Assembly (NCBI GenBank): GCA_015487555.1
Contig: WFPK01000015.1
Location: 1 to 54,464 of the forward strand
DNA length: 54,464 nt
Direction: 5' to 3'
Source of the DNA: Phycisphaerales bacterium
GTDB taxonomy: Bacteria; Planctomycetota; Phycisphaerae; Phycisphaerales; UBA1924
Below are positions 41,271-50,761 of this stretch, one piece after another. Positions within the stretch are counted from its first letter, which is position 1. Every line of letters starts with the position of its first letter. A program made the position numbers and the translations under genes. The notes under the pieces were generated by a model. That model saw only the letters and a list, made by a program, of their open reading frames with translations. It was not told the DNA's origin and made no database searches.

Positions 41271-42737
41271 CTATGCGGTGGTTGGTTTGAGTGCCCGGCG
41301 CATGATCTTGCCGGTGCCGTTTCTTGGAAGGGCGTCAATAATCTCGATCCGCTTGGGCACCTTGTAGCCTGGGAGTTTGTCCCGGCACCATTGTTTGATT
41401 TCATCGGGCTCGGCAGCCTGATTCTCTTCGAGTTCGACAAACCCGATGGGGACTTCGCCTCGCATGGGATCGGTCTGCCCGATGACTCCCGAGTCGTGGA
41501 CAGCGGGGTGGGCGTTGAGGATTTCTTCGATTTCTCGGGGGAAGACATTTTCGCCGCCGACGATCATCATCTCTTTGATGCGCCCGGTGATCTTGAGGAA
41601 TCCGTCTTGGTCGATCTGGGCCATATCGCCGGTCTTGAAGAACCCGTGTTCGTCAAAGGCTTCGTTGGTCTCGGCTTCGAGCCCGAGGTACCCCTGCATG
41701 ACATTGGGCCCTTTGATGCGCAGCTCGCCATCGGTTGAATGAGGGAGGATTTCGCCCGTTGCCGGGTTGATGATCCGCTGGGTGATTCTAGGCAGCGATC
41801 GCCCCACTGTTCCCGGGCGGTTCTCCTCAGGCAAGAGCACATTGGTCCCCGGCGCGGTTTCGGTAAGCCCGTAGGCTTCGACGATGGGCTGATTGAATCG
41901 GTCGGCGAACCGGGCGCGAACGGTTTCGGGGAGGGGCTCGCCGCCGCTGAGCATGATGCGGAAGGAAGTAAAGTCGTCGGCGGTCGCATCCTTGACGGTG
42001 AGCATCGCGTTGTACATCGAGGGGATGGCGAGGTAGATCGACGGGCGGTGCTCTTTGATGAGCTCGATGATTTTCTTGGGCACAAACCGCGCGGTATAGA
42101 CGGCTTTGCACCCAAAGAGCATGGGCATGAGTGTCAACCCGGTGAGCCCGAAGCTGTGGAACTGAGGCAAGACGCCGAGGAAGATGTCCGATCGCTGCAC
42201 ACCGATGTGCTCGTGGAGCTGCGAAGCATTGGCCAGCAGGTTGGCGTGCGAGAGCATCACGCCCTTGGGCTTGCCCGAAGTGCCCGAGGTATAGAGCACG
42301 ACCGCGAGATCATTGGCCGAGGTCCACTTGGGGAGTCTCGGCAAGGGCAGTGATTTGAAGTTCATGTCTTCGAGGTAGACGATCGTCTTGACCTTGGGGA
42401 CAAATCCGATGTGCTCGATGAGCTTGCGCGAGGCAATGATGAGATCGCATCCACAATCTTCGATGATGTAGTTGAGGGTCGATTCGTCGAGGAGGTAGTT
42501 CATCGGGACCGCGGTGCGCCCGGAGCTCCAGATGCCATAGGTCGCTGCGGCGAAGATGCCCGAGGTCGGGATCAACATCCCGACGCGAGGCTTGGCGGTC
42601 TTGGCATCGACCTGATCGGCGATGTGCATCCCGGCGACCAGCAGATCAATCCCGCGATAGCTCCGCGTGTCATCGACCATAAAGGTATGCGCAGGCCTGC
42701 TGAGAAAACGCTTTGTCAGTGTGATACCAAGGTTCAT
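41271..42737 (-). CDS. AMP-binding acyl-CoA synthetase
   Basis: A 488-residue adenylate-forming enzyme. The phosphate loop [16 protein letters not shown], the YGLTETAPG motif, the hinge-side [16 protein letters not shown] and [20 protein letters not shown], and the catalytic lysine in [11 protein letters not shown] near the C-terminus are all present. It should activate a medium- or long-chain carboxylic acid as acyl-AMP and then acyl-CoA. It is a little shorter than FadD (about 560) because the N-terminal domain is compact. It starts 21 bases after the stop of the propeller-like gene on the same strand, in a run that also includes acpS. Confidence 0.93.
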   Translation of the reverse strand: MNLGITLTKRFLSRPAHTFMVDDTRSYRGIDLLVAGMHIADQVDAKTAKPRVGMLIPTSGIFAAATYGIWSSGRTAVPMNYLLDESTLNYIIEDCGCDLIIASRKLIEHIGFVPKVKTIVYLEDMNFKSLPLPRLPKWTSANDLAVVLYTSGTSGKPKGVMLSHANLLANASQLHEHIGVQRSDIFLGVLPQFHSFGLTGLTLMPMLFGCKAVYTARFVPKKIIELIKEHRPSIYLAIPSMYNAMLTVKDATADDFTSFRIMLSGGEPLPETVRARFADRFNQPIVEAYGLTETAPGTNVLLPEENRPGTVGRSLPRITQRIINPATGEILPHSTDGELRIKGPNVMQGYLGLEAETNEAFDEHGFFKTGDMAQIDQDGFLKITGRIKEMMIVGGENVFPREIEEILNAHPAVHDSGVIGQTDPMRGEVPIGFVELEENQAAEPDEIKQWCRDKLPGYKVPKRIEIIDALPRNGTGKIMRRALKPTTA

Positions 42738-42758
42738 TCCAGAGTCCGTCCGTGTGCT

Positions 42759-43712
42759 TCAGTAAGGCCAAATCTCTAACCCGTGGGGCGCGTTGCGCAG
42801 GTCGTTGGAAACCTGCACCGTCGCGACCATCTCCTCGGATTGTACCGCAAAGGCGCTCACTGTCCCCGGCGAAGACCCGGCGATAATCAGTCGATTCGCC
42901 GTATCCACGCACAACCCGCGTCCAAACGCCTGGCGGGCATAGTCGCCAGGGATCTCCGTGTTGGTCAGATCGGCCATGTCGTATCTTGGATAATCGAACC
43001 GCTTGACCATCCGGGCTTGTCGATCGCACATCATCACCGCATCTTGTCCTGTCGAGTTCATCACCACGCCCTTGCCCAGAGGCTGACAGTTGTGCGTCGT
43101 CGGACCGACGAGTGCGAATGGTTTAGGCTCGCCGTTTTGGATGGCCACCAGCAGATTCATCGCCAGCCCCGAAAACAACGGCACCTTACCCGCAACACAC
43201 ACATTATTGATATGCAGCGTATCGCCCTCCTGGGCGCCGCCGGGCTCGCTAGGGTCGTACACAATCGCATCGAGCGCCTGGACTGTTTTTCCATCGTGTA
43301 CCTGCTCGACCTTGCGCATCCACCATCCCTGATCGAACCGCTGGGCGCGGACATCGAACCGGAGCACCGAGTCGTAGCTCGTGGCGCTGAGGTAGATATA
43401 CTGATCGCCATCGAATGCGATCTCGTGGCAGTGATGGAGATACTCGCACCGGAAGGATCGCAAGATATTGAACTGCTGATCGAACACGAAGAGCTCGTCC
43501 GATGCGGCGATGTAGATTTCGTCGCCAACGAAACAGATGCCTCGCAATCCGCGTCCTTGCCCGCGTCCTTCCCAGTTGATATCAACGCGGTTCCAGTCGA
43601 GGACTTGTTCATATGATTTGGTTTCGAGGTTGATGAGGTACGCGCCGCCGTGGGAATCGCCTTGTTTGGAGGAACGCACGACATCGGTCATCAGAACGGT
43701 TGGTAATGGCAT
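42759..43712 (-). CDS. Unknown protein, possibly a beta-propeller
   Basis: I do not recognise a family. The 317 residues have no signal peptide and consist of repeating beta-strand units of about 45 residues: GRGLRGICFVGDEIYIAASD, HHCHEIAFDGDQYIYLSATS, and AFGRGLCVDTANRLIIAGSS. This suggests an NHL- or YVTN-like propeller. Several His and Asp residues (ECEYLHHCHEIAFD region, HINNVC, THNCQPLG) could bind a metal or substrate. It lies 6 bases from acpS and 21 bases from an acyl-CoA ligase, so a link to acyl or natural-product metabolism is possible but unproven. Confidence 0.65.
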   Translation of the reverse strand: MPLPTVLMTDVVRSSKQGDSHGGAYLINLETKSYEQVLDWNRVDINWEGRGQGRGLRGICFVGDEIYIAASDELFVFDQQFNILRSFRCEYLHHCHEIAFDGDQYIYLSATSYDSVLRFDVRAQRFDQGWWMRKVEQVHDGKTVQALDAIVYDPSEPGGAQEGDTLHINNVCVAGKVPLFSGLAMNLLVAIQNGEPKPFALVGPTTHNCQPLGKGVVMNSTGQDAVMMCDRQARMVKRFDYPRYDMADLTNTEIPGDYARQAFGRGLCVDTANRLIIAGSSPGTVSAFAVQSEEMVATVQVSNDLRNAPHGLEIWPY

Positions 43713-43718
43713 GGACGA

Positions 43719-44102
43719 TCATTCGCTCTCTGCGATGACCGAGGCAACCGCGTGGGTGGAAATATGGGATAATGACAGATGCCATTTGGCAATGCCGAGT
43801 TCGTCAGCGACCTCTTTGGCTCTGCCGGTGATGTTCAATATTGGTTTGCCCGATGGTTCTTTGACGACTTCGATGTCGGTCCATCCGATCCCTTGCGCCC
43901 ACCCGGTGCCCAGCGCTTTGAGGGCGGCTTCTTTGGCAGCGAATCGGGCAGCGAGGTGCTCGAGCTGGCGCTTGGTGCTCTTGGAATCTTTCTGCTCGCC
44001 GGGCGTGAAACAGCGTTCGAGGAATCGTTCGGGGTGGTTGCCCAGAAGGTCGGCGATGCGTGCTGTTTCGACGATATCGACGCCGAGCCCGATGATCGGC
44101 AT
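43719..44102 (-). CDS. acpS: Holo-[acyl-carrier-protein] synthase
   Basis: A 127-residue phosphopantetheinyl transferase that activates acyl carrier protein. The AcpS motifs are intact: GLGVDIVE (Asp9) at the N-terminus and RFAAKEAALKALGTG with the magnesium-binding Glu, followed by HLSLSHISTHAVASVIAE at the C-terminus. The gene is packed between fmdB (2 bases) and the propeller-like gene (6 bases), so it is co-transcribed with the chaperone genes upstream. Confidence 0.96.
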   Translation of the reverse strand: MPIIGLGVDIVETARIADLLGNHPERFLERCFTPGEQKDSKSTKRQLEHLAARFAAKEAALKALGTGWAQGIGWTDIEVVKEPSGKPILNITGRAKEVADELGIAKWHLSLSHISTHAVASVIAESE

Positions 44103-44104
44103 GG

Positions 44105-44434
44105 TTATTCTTTCTTGGCTTTCGCCTTGTCTTTGGCAGGCTTGGGTTCGGCTTTTTTCTCGAGCTTGTTCTCGGTTTTCTTCTCCGATTTGGATTCCGT
44201 TGATTCCTTGGCCGCCTTCTTGTCCGCCTCTTTATCGCTTGAGTACGACTTCGATCGGTAGTCCGTCTCGTAAAATCCCGAGCCCTTGAAAATCACCGCT
44301 GCGCCGGTGCCGATGAGTCGTTCGAGGGTCATCTTGCTGCATTTGGGGCATTTCTTTTTGACGCCTGCGGACATGGACTGAAAAAGCTCGAACGCATGAT
44401 CGCAGTTCTTGCAATGGTAGTCATAGGTCGGCAT
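44105..44434 (-). CDS. FmdB-family zinc-ribbon protein with charged tail
   Basis: A 109-residue protein. The first 60 residues form the FmdB regulatory-protein ribbon: MPTYDYHCKNCDHAFE with C8/C11, then KKCPKCSK with C29/C32. The remaining half is a Lys/Glu/Ala-rich low-complexity tail. FmdB-like proteins are widespread; the founding member is linked to formamidase regulation, but most have no known job. It sits 2 bases from both grpE and acpS. Confidence 0.9.
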   Translation of the reverse strand: MPTYDYHCKNCDHAFELFQSMSAGVKKKCPKCSKMTLERLIGTGAAVIFKGSGFYETDYRSKSYSSDKEADKKAAKESTESKSEKKTENKLEKKAEPKPAKDKAKAKKE

Positions 44435-44436
44435 GC

Positions 44437-45126
44437 TCAGTCCTCCGCCTCTTCGTTCGTTTCGCCGGGTTGCCGATCTTCCGTTGCCGGCACGACCGCG
44501 ACCTTCGCCGGGCGGACAACGCGATCGCCGAGCTTGTATCCGATGCCCATGTTCTGCGAGATGTGCCCCGGCTCGATGCCCTCGGCTGCCTGCTGCATCA
44601 TCGCCGAGTGCTCCATCGGGTTGAACTCATCGCCGACTTTGGGGTCGATCGAAGTGACGCCATAGCCCGAGAGCATCCGGAGAAACTCGTCACGGATCAT
44701 CTTCACGCCGTCGATCACCTGCTGGGCGGACACCTTCTGGGCATCTTGCAGCAGCGCCATCTCGAAGGTATCCAAAAGCGGGATCAATGATTGGACGACG
44801 CCTTGGGTTGCGCCGGTGCGTGCTTCGCGTTCGTTGCCTGATGCTCGGCGTTGGAAGTTCTGATGATCCGCGACCGCACGGAGAAGTTTTTCTTGCAACT
44901 CATCGCGCTGGTTGATCGTGTCGAGCAGGGCCTCGACAATCTCGGCCTGCTCAGGAAGCACTTCGAGCTCGCCCGCCTGGGCGAGTTGACGGATGGATTC
45001 CATCCGCGCCGCATGCTCTTCGCGCTGGGCCTGCTCTTGCTCAGCCGCCTCGTTGGGCGCATCAGCACCCGAATCGACAGCTTCGGGATTGATGGTTTCG
45101 TCTGCTTGGTCGTGTGTATCGTTCAT
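44437..45126 (-). CDS. grpE: Nucleotide exchange factor GrpE
   Basis: A 229-residue GrpE, the exchange factor for DnaK. After an acidic N-terminus and a long helix (LQEKLLRAVADHQNFQRRAS), the C-terminal beta domain shows FNPMEHSAMMQQAAEGIEPG and IGYKLGDRVVRPAKVAV. The gene lies 23 bases after dnaJ, but dnaK itself is not in this window, so the set works with a DnaK encoded elsewhere. Confidence 0.96.
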   Translation of the reverse strand: MNDTHDQADETINPEAVDSGADAPNEAAEQEQAQREEHAARMESIRQLAQAGELEVLPEQAEIVEALLDTINQRDELQEKLLRAVADHQNFQRRASGNEREARTGATQGVVQSLIPLLDTFEMALLQDAQKVSAQQVIDGVKMIRDEFLRMLSGYGVTSIDPKVGDEFNPMEHSAMMQQAAEGIEPGHISQNMGIGYKLGDRVVRPAKVAVVPATEDRQPGETNEEAED

Positions 45127-45149
45127 TGGAAAATCTCAATCAAAACCAC

Positions 45150-46304
45150 TTACCCACCGATGATATCGGTGATCTTCTTCCAGAATCCGTGCGATTCAGG
45201 ATTCACATGCTTGTCTTCGGTCTTGGCAAACTCACGCAAGAGCTCTTCCTGTTTCTTCGTGAGTTTCTTAGGCGTCTCGATCTTCGTCACGACGATCAGA
45301 TCGCCCATATGCCCGTTGCGCAAGTTCGGCAATCCTGCGTCGTGAATACGGAACAGATCGCCATACTGTGTGCCCTTCTTGATGTTGAGCGTCGTCTTGC
45401 CATCGAGCGTCGGGACCTCAACCTCGGCTCCGAGTGTCGCCTGGGTAAACGAGATCGGCATCTCCATCAACAAATGATCGCCATCACGCTCGAACAAATC
45501 GTGCTGTTTCACCCGCACCACAACATGCAAGTCCCCGCGCATCCCCTGCCCATCGGGTGATTGCTCGGGCGCTGGCGGCTCGCCCTCGCCGGGCACACGC
45601 ACAGCCTGCCCGTCGTGAATCCCCGCAGGAATCTTGACACTCAGCGATCGCTTCTTGCCCACGCGACCTTTGCCATGGCACTTGTCGCATTTATCCTTAA
45701 TCATCTTCCCGCGTCCGCGGCATGTCGGACACGCCACGACCATACGGAACATCCCTCCGAGCCCGGCCTGCTGAACCTTGCCTTGCCCTTGACAAGTCTC
45801 GCAGGTAATCGGCTCGGTCCCGGGCTTGGCCCCGGTGCCGGTGCAGTTTTCGCAGATATCCATCCGTGTAAACTCGACATCTTTATTCACGCCAGTGAGC
45901 ACATCCTTGAGTTCGAGCACCACCTCGGTTTCAAGGTCATACCCGCGTGCAGGTCCTCGGCGTTGGGCTCTTCCACCACCAAATCCACCACCGCCGCCGC
46001 CAAAGATATCGTTGAACATCGAGAAGATATCATCGACATTCATCCGGTTGAAGTCATGGGCTGCCGCCCCGTGTCCGCGCAATCCCTCATGCCCGTATTG
46101 GTCATAAATCTTGCGTTTGGACTCATCCGAGAGCACCTCATACGCCTCGGCGCATTCCTTGAACCGCCGCTCGGCTTCTTTGTCGTCCGGATTGCGATCC
46201 GGATGATACTTCATCGCCAAGCGTCGGTATGAGCGTTTGATCTCATCGCCGTCGGCTGAGCGTTCAACGCTGAGCACTTCGTAATAGTCGCGGGTTGCTG
46301 TCAT
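45150..46304 (-). CDS. dnaJ: Chaperone DnaJ
   Basis: A 384-residue type I Hsp40. The J-domain carries KYHPDRNP (His34-Pro35-Asp36), followed by a Gly-rich linker ([20 protein letters not shown]). The zinc domain has four CxxCxGxG repeats ([32 protein letters not shown]). It delivers substrates to DnaK and stimulates its ATPase. The ATG at 46304 gives the family N-terminus; the frame is open further upstream but crosses a palindromic repeat. A repeat-filled 126-base gap separates it from groEL. Confidence 0.97.
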   Translation of the reverse strand: MTATRDYYEVLSVERSADGDEIKRSYRRLAMKYHPDRNPDDKEAERRFKECAEAYEVLSDESKRKIYDQYGHEGLRGHGAAAHDFNRMNVDDIFSMFNDIFGGGGGGFGGGRAQRRGPARGYDLETEVVLELKDVLTGVNKDVEFTRMDICENCTGTGAKPGTEPITCETCQGQGKVQQAGLGGMFRMVVACPTCRGRGKMIKDKCDKCHGKGRVGKKRSLSVKIPAGIHDGQAVRVPGEGEPPAPEQSPDGQGMRGDLHVVVRVKQHDLFERDGDHLLMEMPISFTQATLGAEVEVPTLDGKTTLNIKKGTQYGDLFRIHDAGLPNLRNGHMGDLIVVTKIETPKKLTKKQEELLREFAKTEDKHVNPESHGFWKKITDIIGG

Positions 46305-46347
46305 AATCAACCCCCCACCGTTTCCGATGAGGGATTGGCTTTGTCTT

Positions 46348-46416
46348 GGTGGCCCGGCTCGCCGAGCCGGGGCTCTTGAAACTGCAGGAAGACACGGTTC
46401 GGCGAACCGTGCCACC
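46348..46416. repeat. REP-like repeat pair, family A, in groEL-dnaJ spacer
   Basis: 46348-46371 is the standard element (GGTGG plus the CCCGGCTCG-C-CGAGCCGGG hairpin). Its partner at 46393-46416 reads CACGGTTCG-G-CGAACCGTG plus CCACC. Relative to the standard, two bases differ in each arm at matching positions, so the 9-bp stem is kept. Confidence 0.92.
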
Positions 46417-46430
46417 GGGGAGAATCAAGA

Positions 46431-48044
46431 TCAGCTTACCGCGCCAACAACTGGCTCAGTGTCTTCCTTGAGATCGGTCAGCATCACATCGGTTGTGAGC
46501 ATCAAGCCCGAGACCGAAGCCGCGTTGATGATCGCGCTCTTGGCGACCAAGGCGGGATCAATGATGCCAGCCTTGACGAGATCGGTGTAATCGCCCGTCG
46601 CGGCGTTGAGTCCGAAGTTGCCCTCTTCTTCAAGCACGGTATCGACCGCCAGATCGCCATCGAAACCCGCGTTGGTAGCGATCTGGAATGCTGGAGCAGT
46701 CAGAGCGCGAGCGAGGATATCGAACCCGAACTTTTCGTCGCCCTTGACCTTCTTGGCGCCTGCTTCGACGGTTTCGATCGCACGGAGCATCGCGACGCCG
46801 CCGCCGGGGATGTAGCCTTCTTTGGCAGCTGCGCGAGTCGCGTGGAGCGCGTCATCGACGAGGTCCTTGGTGGCTTTCATTTCAGTCTCGGACATGCCGC
46901 CGACGGAGATGATCGCGACGCCGCCGGTGAGCTTGGCGTGGCGTTCCATGAGCTTCTCGCGATCGTAGTCCGAAGTGGACTTCTCGTGCATCGCCATGAT
47001 CTGGTCGGCCCGGGCCTTGATGTCCGCCTTCTTGCCGCCGCCTTGGACGATGGTCGTGTTGTTCTTGTCGATCACGATCCGCTTGGCGGTGCCGAGTTCT
47101 TTGAGCTCGATGCTCTCCAAACTCCGCCCCAAATCCTCGGAGAAATAAGTACCCTTCGTCAACACCGCGATATCTTCGAGCATCGCCTTGCGACGATCGC
47201 CGAACCCGGGGGCTTTGACAGCTGCGATATTGAGCATCCCGCGCAAACGGTTGACAACGAGAGCCGCGAGGGCTTCGCTCTCGACATCTTCCGCGATAAT
47301 CAACAACGGCTTGCTCGAAGTCGCCACCTTGTTGAGCAACGGCAGCAGGTCCGCCAGATTACTGATCTTCTTCTCGTGAATCAGAATCAACGCATCTTCA
47401 AGCACGCACTCGCCGGTCTTGGGATCGGTCATGAAGTAGGGCGACAGATACCCCTTGTCGAACTGCATGCCTTCGACATAATCGAGCGTCGTTTCGGAAC
47501 CCTTGCCGTCCTCGACTTCGACGACGCCGTCGGCGCCGACCTTCGAGATGGCCTCGGCGATGAACTCGCCGACCTCGGCGTTGTGATTCGCCGAAACGGT
47601 CGCGACCTTCTTATAGTCCGCCTTGCCCTTGCATGGAACCGCCAACTCGTCGATCGCCTCGGCTGCAACTTGGGCAGCCTTGTTGATCCCGCGTTGGACA
47701 TGCACCGGGTTCGCACCAGCCGCCACAACCTTGAGCCCTTCGGTGAAGATCGCCTGAGCGAGCACGGTTGCGCAAGTCGTGCCATCGCCAGCCTTGTCAG
47801 CGGTCTTCTTGGCGACCTGATACAGCATCTTCGCGCCCATGGATTCGAACTGCTCTGGGAGCTCGATTTCCTTGGCGACCGAGACGCCGTCCTTGGTGAC
47901 ATGCGGGCCGCCGTAGGCTTTCTCGATCACCACATGCTTGCCCGCCGGGCCCATCGTGCACTTGACCGCATCGGCGATCTTGTCCACACCTTTTTTCATT
48001 TCGAGAAGCGCTTTGTCCTCGAACATTATTTGTTTCGTGCTCAT
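46431..48044 (-). CDS. groL: Chaperonin GroEL, divergent copy without GGM tail
   Basis: A 537-residue 60-kDa chaperonin. Nucleotide-site motifs are present: [43 protein letters not shown] (usual GDGTTTAT) and [11 protein letters not shown]. The apical segment [12 protein letters not shown] is like E. coli. The protein ends at [10 protein letters not shown] without the Gly-Gly-Met tail normally found in the main GroEL, and many positions differ from the second copy at 48623. It lies downstream of groES. A specialised or accessory ring, or a mixed ring, is possible. Confidence 0.95.
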   Translation of the reverse strand: MSTKQIMFEDKALLEMKKGVDKIADAVKCTMGPAGKHVVIEKAYGGPHVTKDGVSVAKEIELPEQFESMGAKMLYQVAKKTADKAGDGTTCATVLAQAIFTEGLKVVAAGANPVHVQRGINKAAQVAAEAIDELAVPCKGKADYKKVATVSANHNAEVGEFIAEAISKVGADGVVEVEDGKGSETTLDYVEGMQFDKGYLSPYFMTDPKTGECVLEDALILIHEKKISNLADLLPLLNKVATSSKPLLIIAEDVESEALAALVVNRLRGMLNIAAVKAPGFGDRRKAMLEDIAVLTKGTYFSEDLGRSLESIELKELGTAKRIVIDKNNTTIVQGGGKKADIKARADQIMAMHEKSTSDYDREKLMERHAKLTGGVAIISVGGMSETEMKATKDLVDDALHATRAAAKEGYIPGGGVAMLRAIETVEAGAKKVKGDEKFGFDILARALTAPAFQIATNAGFDGDLAVDTVLEEEGNFGLNAATGDYTDLVKAGIIDPALVAKSAIINAASVSGLMLTTDVMLTDLKEDTEPVVGAVS

Positions 48045-48078
48045 TGAAAACTCCTTTGGAGTGTTTGATTCTCATCCC

Positions 48079-48167
48079 GGTGGCCCGGCTCGCCGAGCCG
48101 GGTTTCTTCATCTTCATCACCGCAGGCAATCTCTCGGCAAGAACCCGGCTCGGCGAGCCGGGCCACC
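48079..48167. repeat. REP-like repeat pair, family A, in groES-groEL spacer
   Basis: Element 48079-48102 and its exact inverse complement 48144-48167 are 24 bp each and 41 bases apart. They are identical to the elements at 41179-41202 and 41236-41259. They fill the 130-base spacer between groES and the divergent groEL. Confidence 0.93.
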
Positions 48168-48174
48168 GAAGAAA

Positions 48175-48465
48175 TCAGCCCTGCACAACGCCGAGAAGTT
48201 CCGACTCTCTCAGAATCAGATGCTCGACACCTTTGACCTCAACTTCGGTGCCGCCGTAGGTTGAGTAGACGACGGTGTCGCCCTTGCTCACGCTCATGGC
48301 GGCCCGTGTGCCATTGTCAAGCCGTTTGCCCGGGCCGACCGCCACGACGACGCCGTGGATTGGTTTTTCCTTGCTCGACTCGGGGAGGTAAAGCCCCGAA
48401 GCGGTGACGGATTCCTGCTCAACTGGCTTGACCAGTACGCGATCTTCAAGTGGTTTAACTGCCAT
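48175..48465 (-). CDS. groS: Co-chaperonin GroES
   Basis: A 96-residue GroES with the expected start (KPLEDRVLVKPVEQES), mobile-loop region (ESVTASGLYLPESSKEKP), GVVVAVGPGK and the C-terminal YSTYGGTEVEVKGVEHLILR. It caps GroEL rings. The ATG at 48465 is supported by GGAG 8 bases upstream and gives normal length. It is the only groES here and lies between two different groEL genes. Confidence 0.97.
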   Translation of the reverse strand: MAVKPLEDRVLVKPVEQESVTASGLYLPESSKEKPIHGVVVAVGPGKRLDNGTRAAMSVSKGDTVVYSTYGGTEVEVKGVEHLILRESELLGVVQG

Positions 48466-48518
48466 TGTATATTCTCCGGTTTCTGCACAGATATTCATTC
48501 TGTGATGTGTTCATTTCT

Positions 48519-48607
48519 GGGTGCCACGGCTTGACCGTCTTCGGCAAGCCGTGCTCTTGAGTCGTTCATGGGACACGGCTTGCCCTTCGGGTCAAGCCGT
48601 GGCACCC
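48519..48607. repeat. REP-like inverted repeat, family B copy 2, in groEL-groES spacer
   Basis: Arms 48519-48553 and 48574-48607 both have the outer end GGGTGC (or its complement) and an internal hairpin with stem CACGGCTTG/CAAGCCGTG. The left arm loop is ACCGTCTTCGG and the right arm reads CCC-TTCG-GGT. The left arm is nearly the same as the copy at 2765. Confidence 0.9.
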
Positions 48608-48622
48608 ATGCCGTTGGTCTTC

Positions 48623-50380
48623 TTAGAATCCCATCCCGCCCATACCAGGCATTCCGCCCATGCCACCCATGCCCGGCATGCCGCCGCCCATACCACCCAT
48701 GCCACCCATCGGGTCAGCACCAGCACCAGCCGCGGCCGGCTCGGCTTTCTCAGGTTTGTTCGTCACGATGCAATCCGCTGCCAGCAGCATCGTCGCGACT
48801 GAACCGGCGTTGATGAGTGCGGAGCGATCGACCTTGGCGGGGGTGATGACGCCAGCCTTGATGAGATCTTCGTAGGTGTCGGTCAGGGCGTTGTACCCGT
48901 TGGAGCCTTCCGCCTCGGCGACCTTGGCGACGACGACCGAGCCCTTGGCACCGGCGTTCTCGGCGATGGTGCGCAACGGCACGCTCAGGGCGCGGTACAC
49001 GACATTGACGCCGGCTGCGAAGTCGAACTTGTTGACCCCGACATCATCGCTCGTCACTTCCTTGGCCTTACCAAAGACGGCCTTCCACTCACGATTCTTC
49101 TCGATCGCGTTCTGTGCCCGGATAAACGACACGCCGCCGCCGGGGACGATGCCCTCGTCGAGCGCAGCCCGCGTCGCATGCAACGCATCCTCAACGCGTG
49201 CCTTCTTCTCTTTGAGTTCTGCTTCGGATGCTGCACCAACATTGACTTGTGCCACGCCGCCCGACAGCTTGGCGAGGCGTTCTTGGAGCTTCTCACGGTC
49301 ATAGTCCGAAGTCGAGTTCTCGATCTCGCGTCGGATCTGCCCGATACGATCCTGGATATCTTTGGTTGACCCGGCGCCTTCGATAATCACGGTGTTATCT
49401 GCGGTGACTTCGATCTTCTTGGCCATCCCGAGTTGGGAGAGTTCGATCTTATCAAGGTCGGTGGCGAGGTCTTTCATAAACGCCTCGCCGCCGGTGAGGA
49501 CCGCGATGTCTTGAAGCATCGCCTTGCGCCGATCGCCGTACCCCGGTGCCTTGACCGCAGCGACTTGAAGCGTGCCTCGGAGTTTGTTGATGACGAGTGT
49601 CGAAAGTGCTTCGCCGGTGATGTCCTCAGCGATAATGAGCAAAGGCTTCTTCGCACCCATCACTTTCTCGAGCAATGGGACGAGCTTGGTCAGGTTATCA
49701 ATCTTGTCTTCGTGGACCAGCACAAGAGCCTTCTCGAAATCGACCCTCATGCCCTCAGCGTCGGTGACAAAATTGGGCGAGAGGAACCCGCGATCGAACT
49801 GCATGCCTTCGACGACCGTCACTTCGGTCTCGAAGCCTTTGCCTTCTTCAACGGTGATGACGCCATCCTTGCCGACCTTCTCGAACGCGTCAGCCATGAT
49901 CTTGCCGGTCTCTGGATCGTTGTTGGCCGAGATGGAAGCGACATTCTGGATGTCCTTCTTGCCTTTGATCGGGGTGGCCATGTCGTTGATGGCTTCGGTC
50001 CCAATCTCGATGCCCATCTTCATGCCTCGGACGAGCGAGTTGGCATCGACCCCGGCTGCAATGTATCGCAGGCCTTCCTTGAACAACGCTTCCGCGAGCA
50101 CCGTCGCGGTGGTGGTGCCATCGCCGGCGTCGTCGGAGGTCTTGGATGACGCCTCTTTGACGAGCATCGCGCCCATATTCTCGGCTTTGTCGCTCAGTTC
50201 GATCTCCTCGGCGACCGAGACGCCGTCTTTGGTGACGGTCGGGCCGCCCCAGGATTTGTCGATGACGGCGTTGCGTCCACGAGGTCCAAGGGTCACTTTG
50301 ACAGCTGCAGCGAGTTTTTCAACCCCGGCGAGCAATGCTTTGCGTGCTTCGATGTCGAATGTCAGTTCTTTCGATGCCAT
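48623..50380 (-). CDS. groL: Chaperonin GroEL, main copy with GGM tail
   Basis: A 585-residue chaperonin from the ATG at 50380 (GGAGAA upstream). Motifs are [50 protein letters not shown] and [15 protein letters not shown]. The C-terminus is a long Gly/Met tail ([19 protein letters not shown] and more). It is longer than E. coli GroEL because of that tail and an insert of about 12-15 residues ([18 protein letters not shown]). In the apical substrate groove it reads FLSPNF where E. coli has YLSPYF. It is the first gene of the chaperone run; no CIRCE operator is seen upstream. Confidence 0.96.
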   Translation of the reverse strand: MASKELTFDIEARKALLAGVEKLAAAVKVTLGPRGRNAVIDKSWGGPTVTKDGVSVAEEIELSDKAENMGAMLVKEASSKTSDDAGDGTTTATVLAEALFKEGLRYIAAGVDANSLVRGMKMGIEIGTEAINDMATPIKGKKDIQNVASISANNDPETGKIMADAFEKVGKDGVITVEEGKGFETEVTVVEGMQFDRGFLSPNFVTDAEGMRVDFEKALVLVHEDKIDNLTKLVPLLEKVMGAKKPLLIIAEDITGEALSTLVINKLRGTLQVAAVKAPGYGDRRKAMLQDIAVLTGGEAFMKDLATDLDKIELSQLGMAKKIEVTADNTVIIEGAGSTKDIQDRIGQIRREIENSTSDYDREKLQERLAKLSGGVAQVNVGAASEAELKEKKARVEDALHATRAALDEGIVPGGGVSFIRAQNAIEKNREWKAVFGKAKEVTSDDVGVNKFDFAAGVNVVYRALSVPLRTIAENAGAKGSVVVAKVAEAEGSNGYNALTDTYEDLIKAGVITPAKVDRSALINAGSVATMLLAADCIVTNKPEKAEPAAAGAGADPMGGMGGMGGGMPGMGGMGGMPGMGGMGF

Positions 50381-50591
50381 GATCTGATTCTCCATGCAAC
50401 GGGCTCCATGCCCGGATTGTGTCGTGTGTGTGGATGCGAAAGCGCACCGTCTGCCCCGTTCCCGTGGCAATCCCTGTGCCAACCCGGATCGCGTCCACCC
50501 CCCAATCGATGCCAATTGCCCTCCGTTTGGCCTCAAATACCCTGCCTTGGGTGTCACGCGACGGATTTCCCATGCCAATCTGGCAGTCCCC

Positions 50592-50668
50592 AACGAGCCG
50601 CGACCGTCAGGGAGCGGTCTTCAGGAATCACACGCACCAAGACCGCTCCCTGACGGTCGCGGCTCGTT
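50592..50668. repeat. Perfect 30-bp inverted repeat, family C
   Basis: Arms 50592-50621 (starting AACGAGCCGCGACCGTCAGG) and 50639-50668 are perfect inverted copies separated by 17 bases. They lie in the 381-base gap between the divergent groEL and nuoA genes, which otherwise holds only the two promoter regions; no promoter motif could be assigned with confidence. Confidence 0.95.
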
Positions 50669-50761
50669 CAAATCGCTACAAACCCGGTTTGGGGATGCTA
50701 TCATTACGCTCGATCCGCCAGGAGGGCGATCGGACTCGTTTATGCCATTGAATGGATACCC

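Noticed and set aside
41069-41548. Long open frame extending the transaldolase N-terminus by 160 residues
   Set aside because: It is low-complexity, crosses the family A palindromes and part of the acyl-CoA ligase gene, and the family N-terminus begins at the GTG at 41068 with a good ribosome-binding site.
46842-48047. A 401-residue open frame on the plus strand opposite groEL
   Set aside because: It is antisense to a clear groEL and has no recognisable protein pattern; such shadows are expected at this GC content.
41144-48167. Spaced palindromic repeats considered as a CRISPR array
   Set aside because: Only two or three units per site, mostly in inverted pairs, between ordinary genes and without cas genes.
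50381-50593. Upstream extension of the main GroEL by 71 residues
   Set aside because: The canonical GroEL start MASKELTFD has GGAGAA before it; the extension is Arg-rich and crosses the intergenic region.
50381-50761. CIRCE (HrcA) operator upstream of groEL
   Set aside because: No TTAGCACTC-N9-GAGTGCTAA or close variant is present; the palindrome here has an unrelated sequence.
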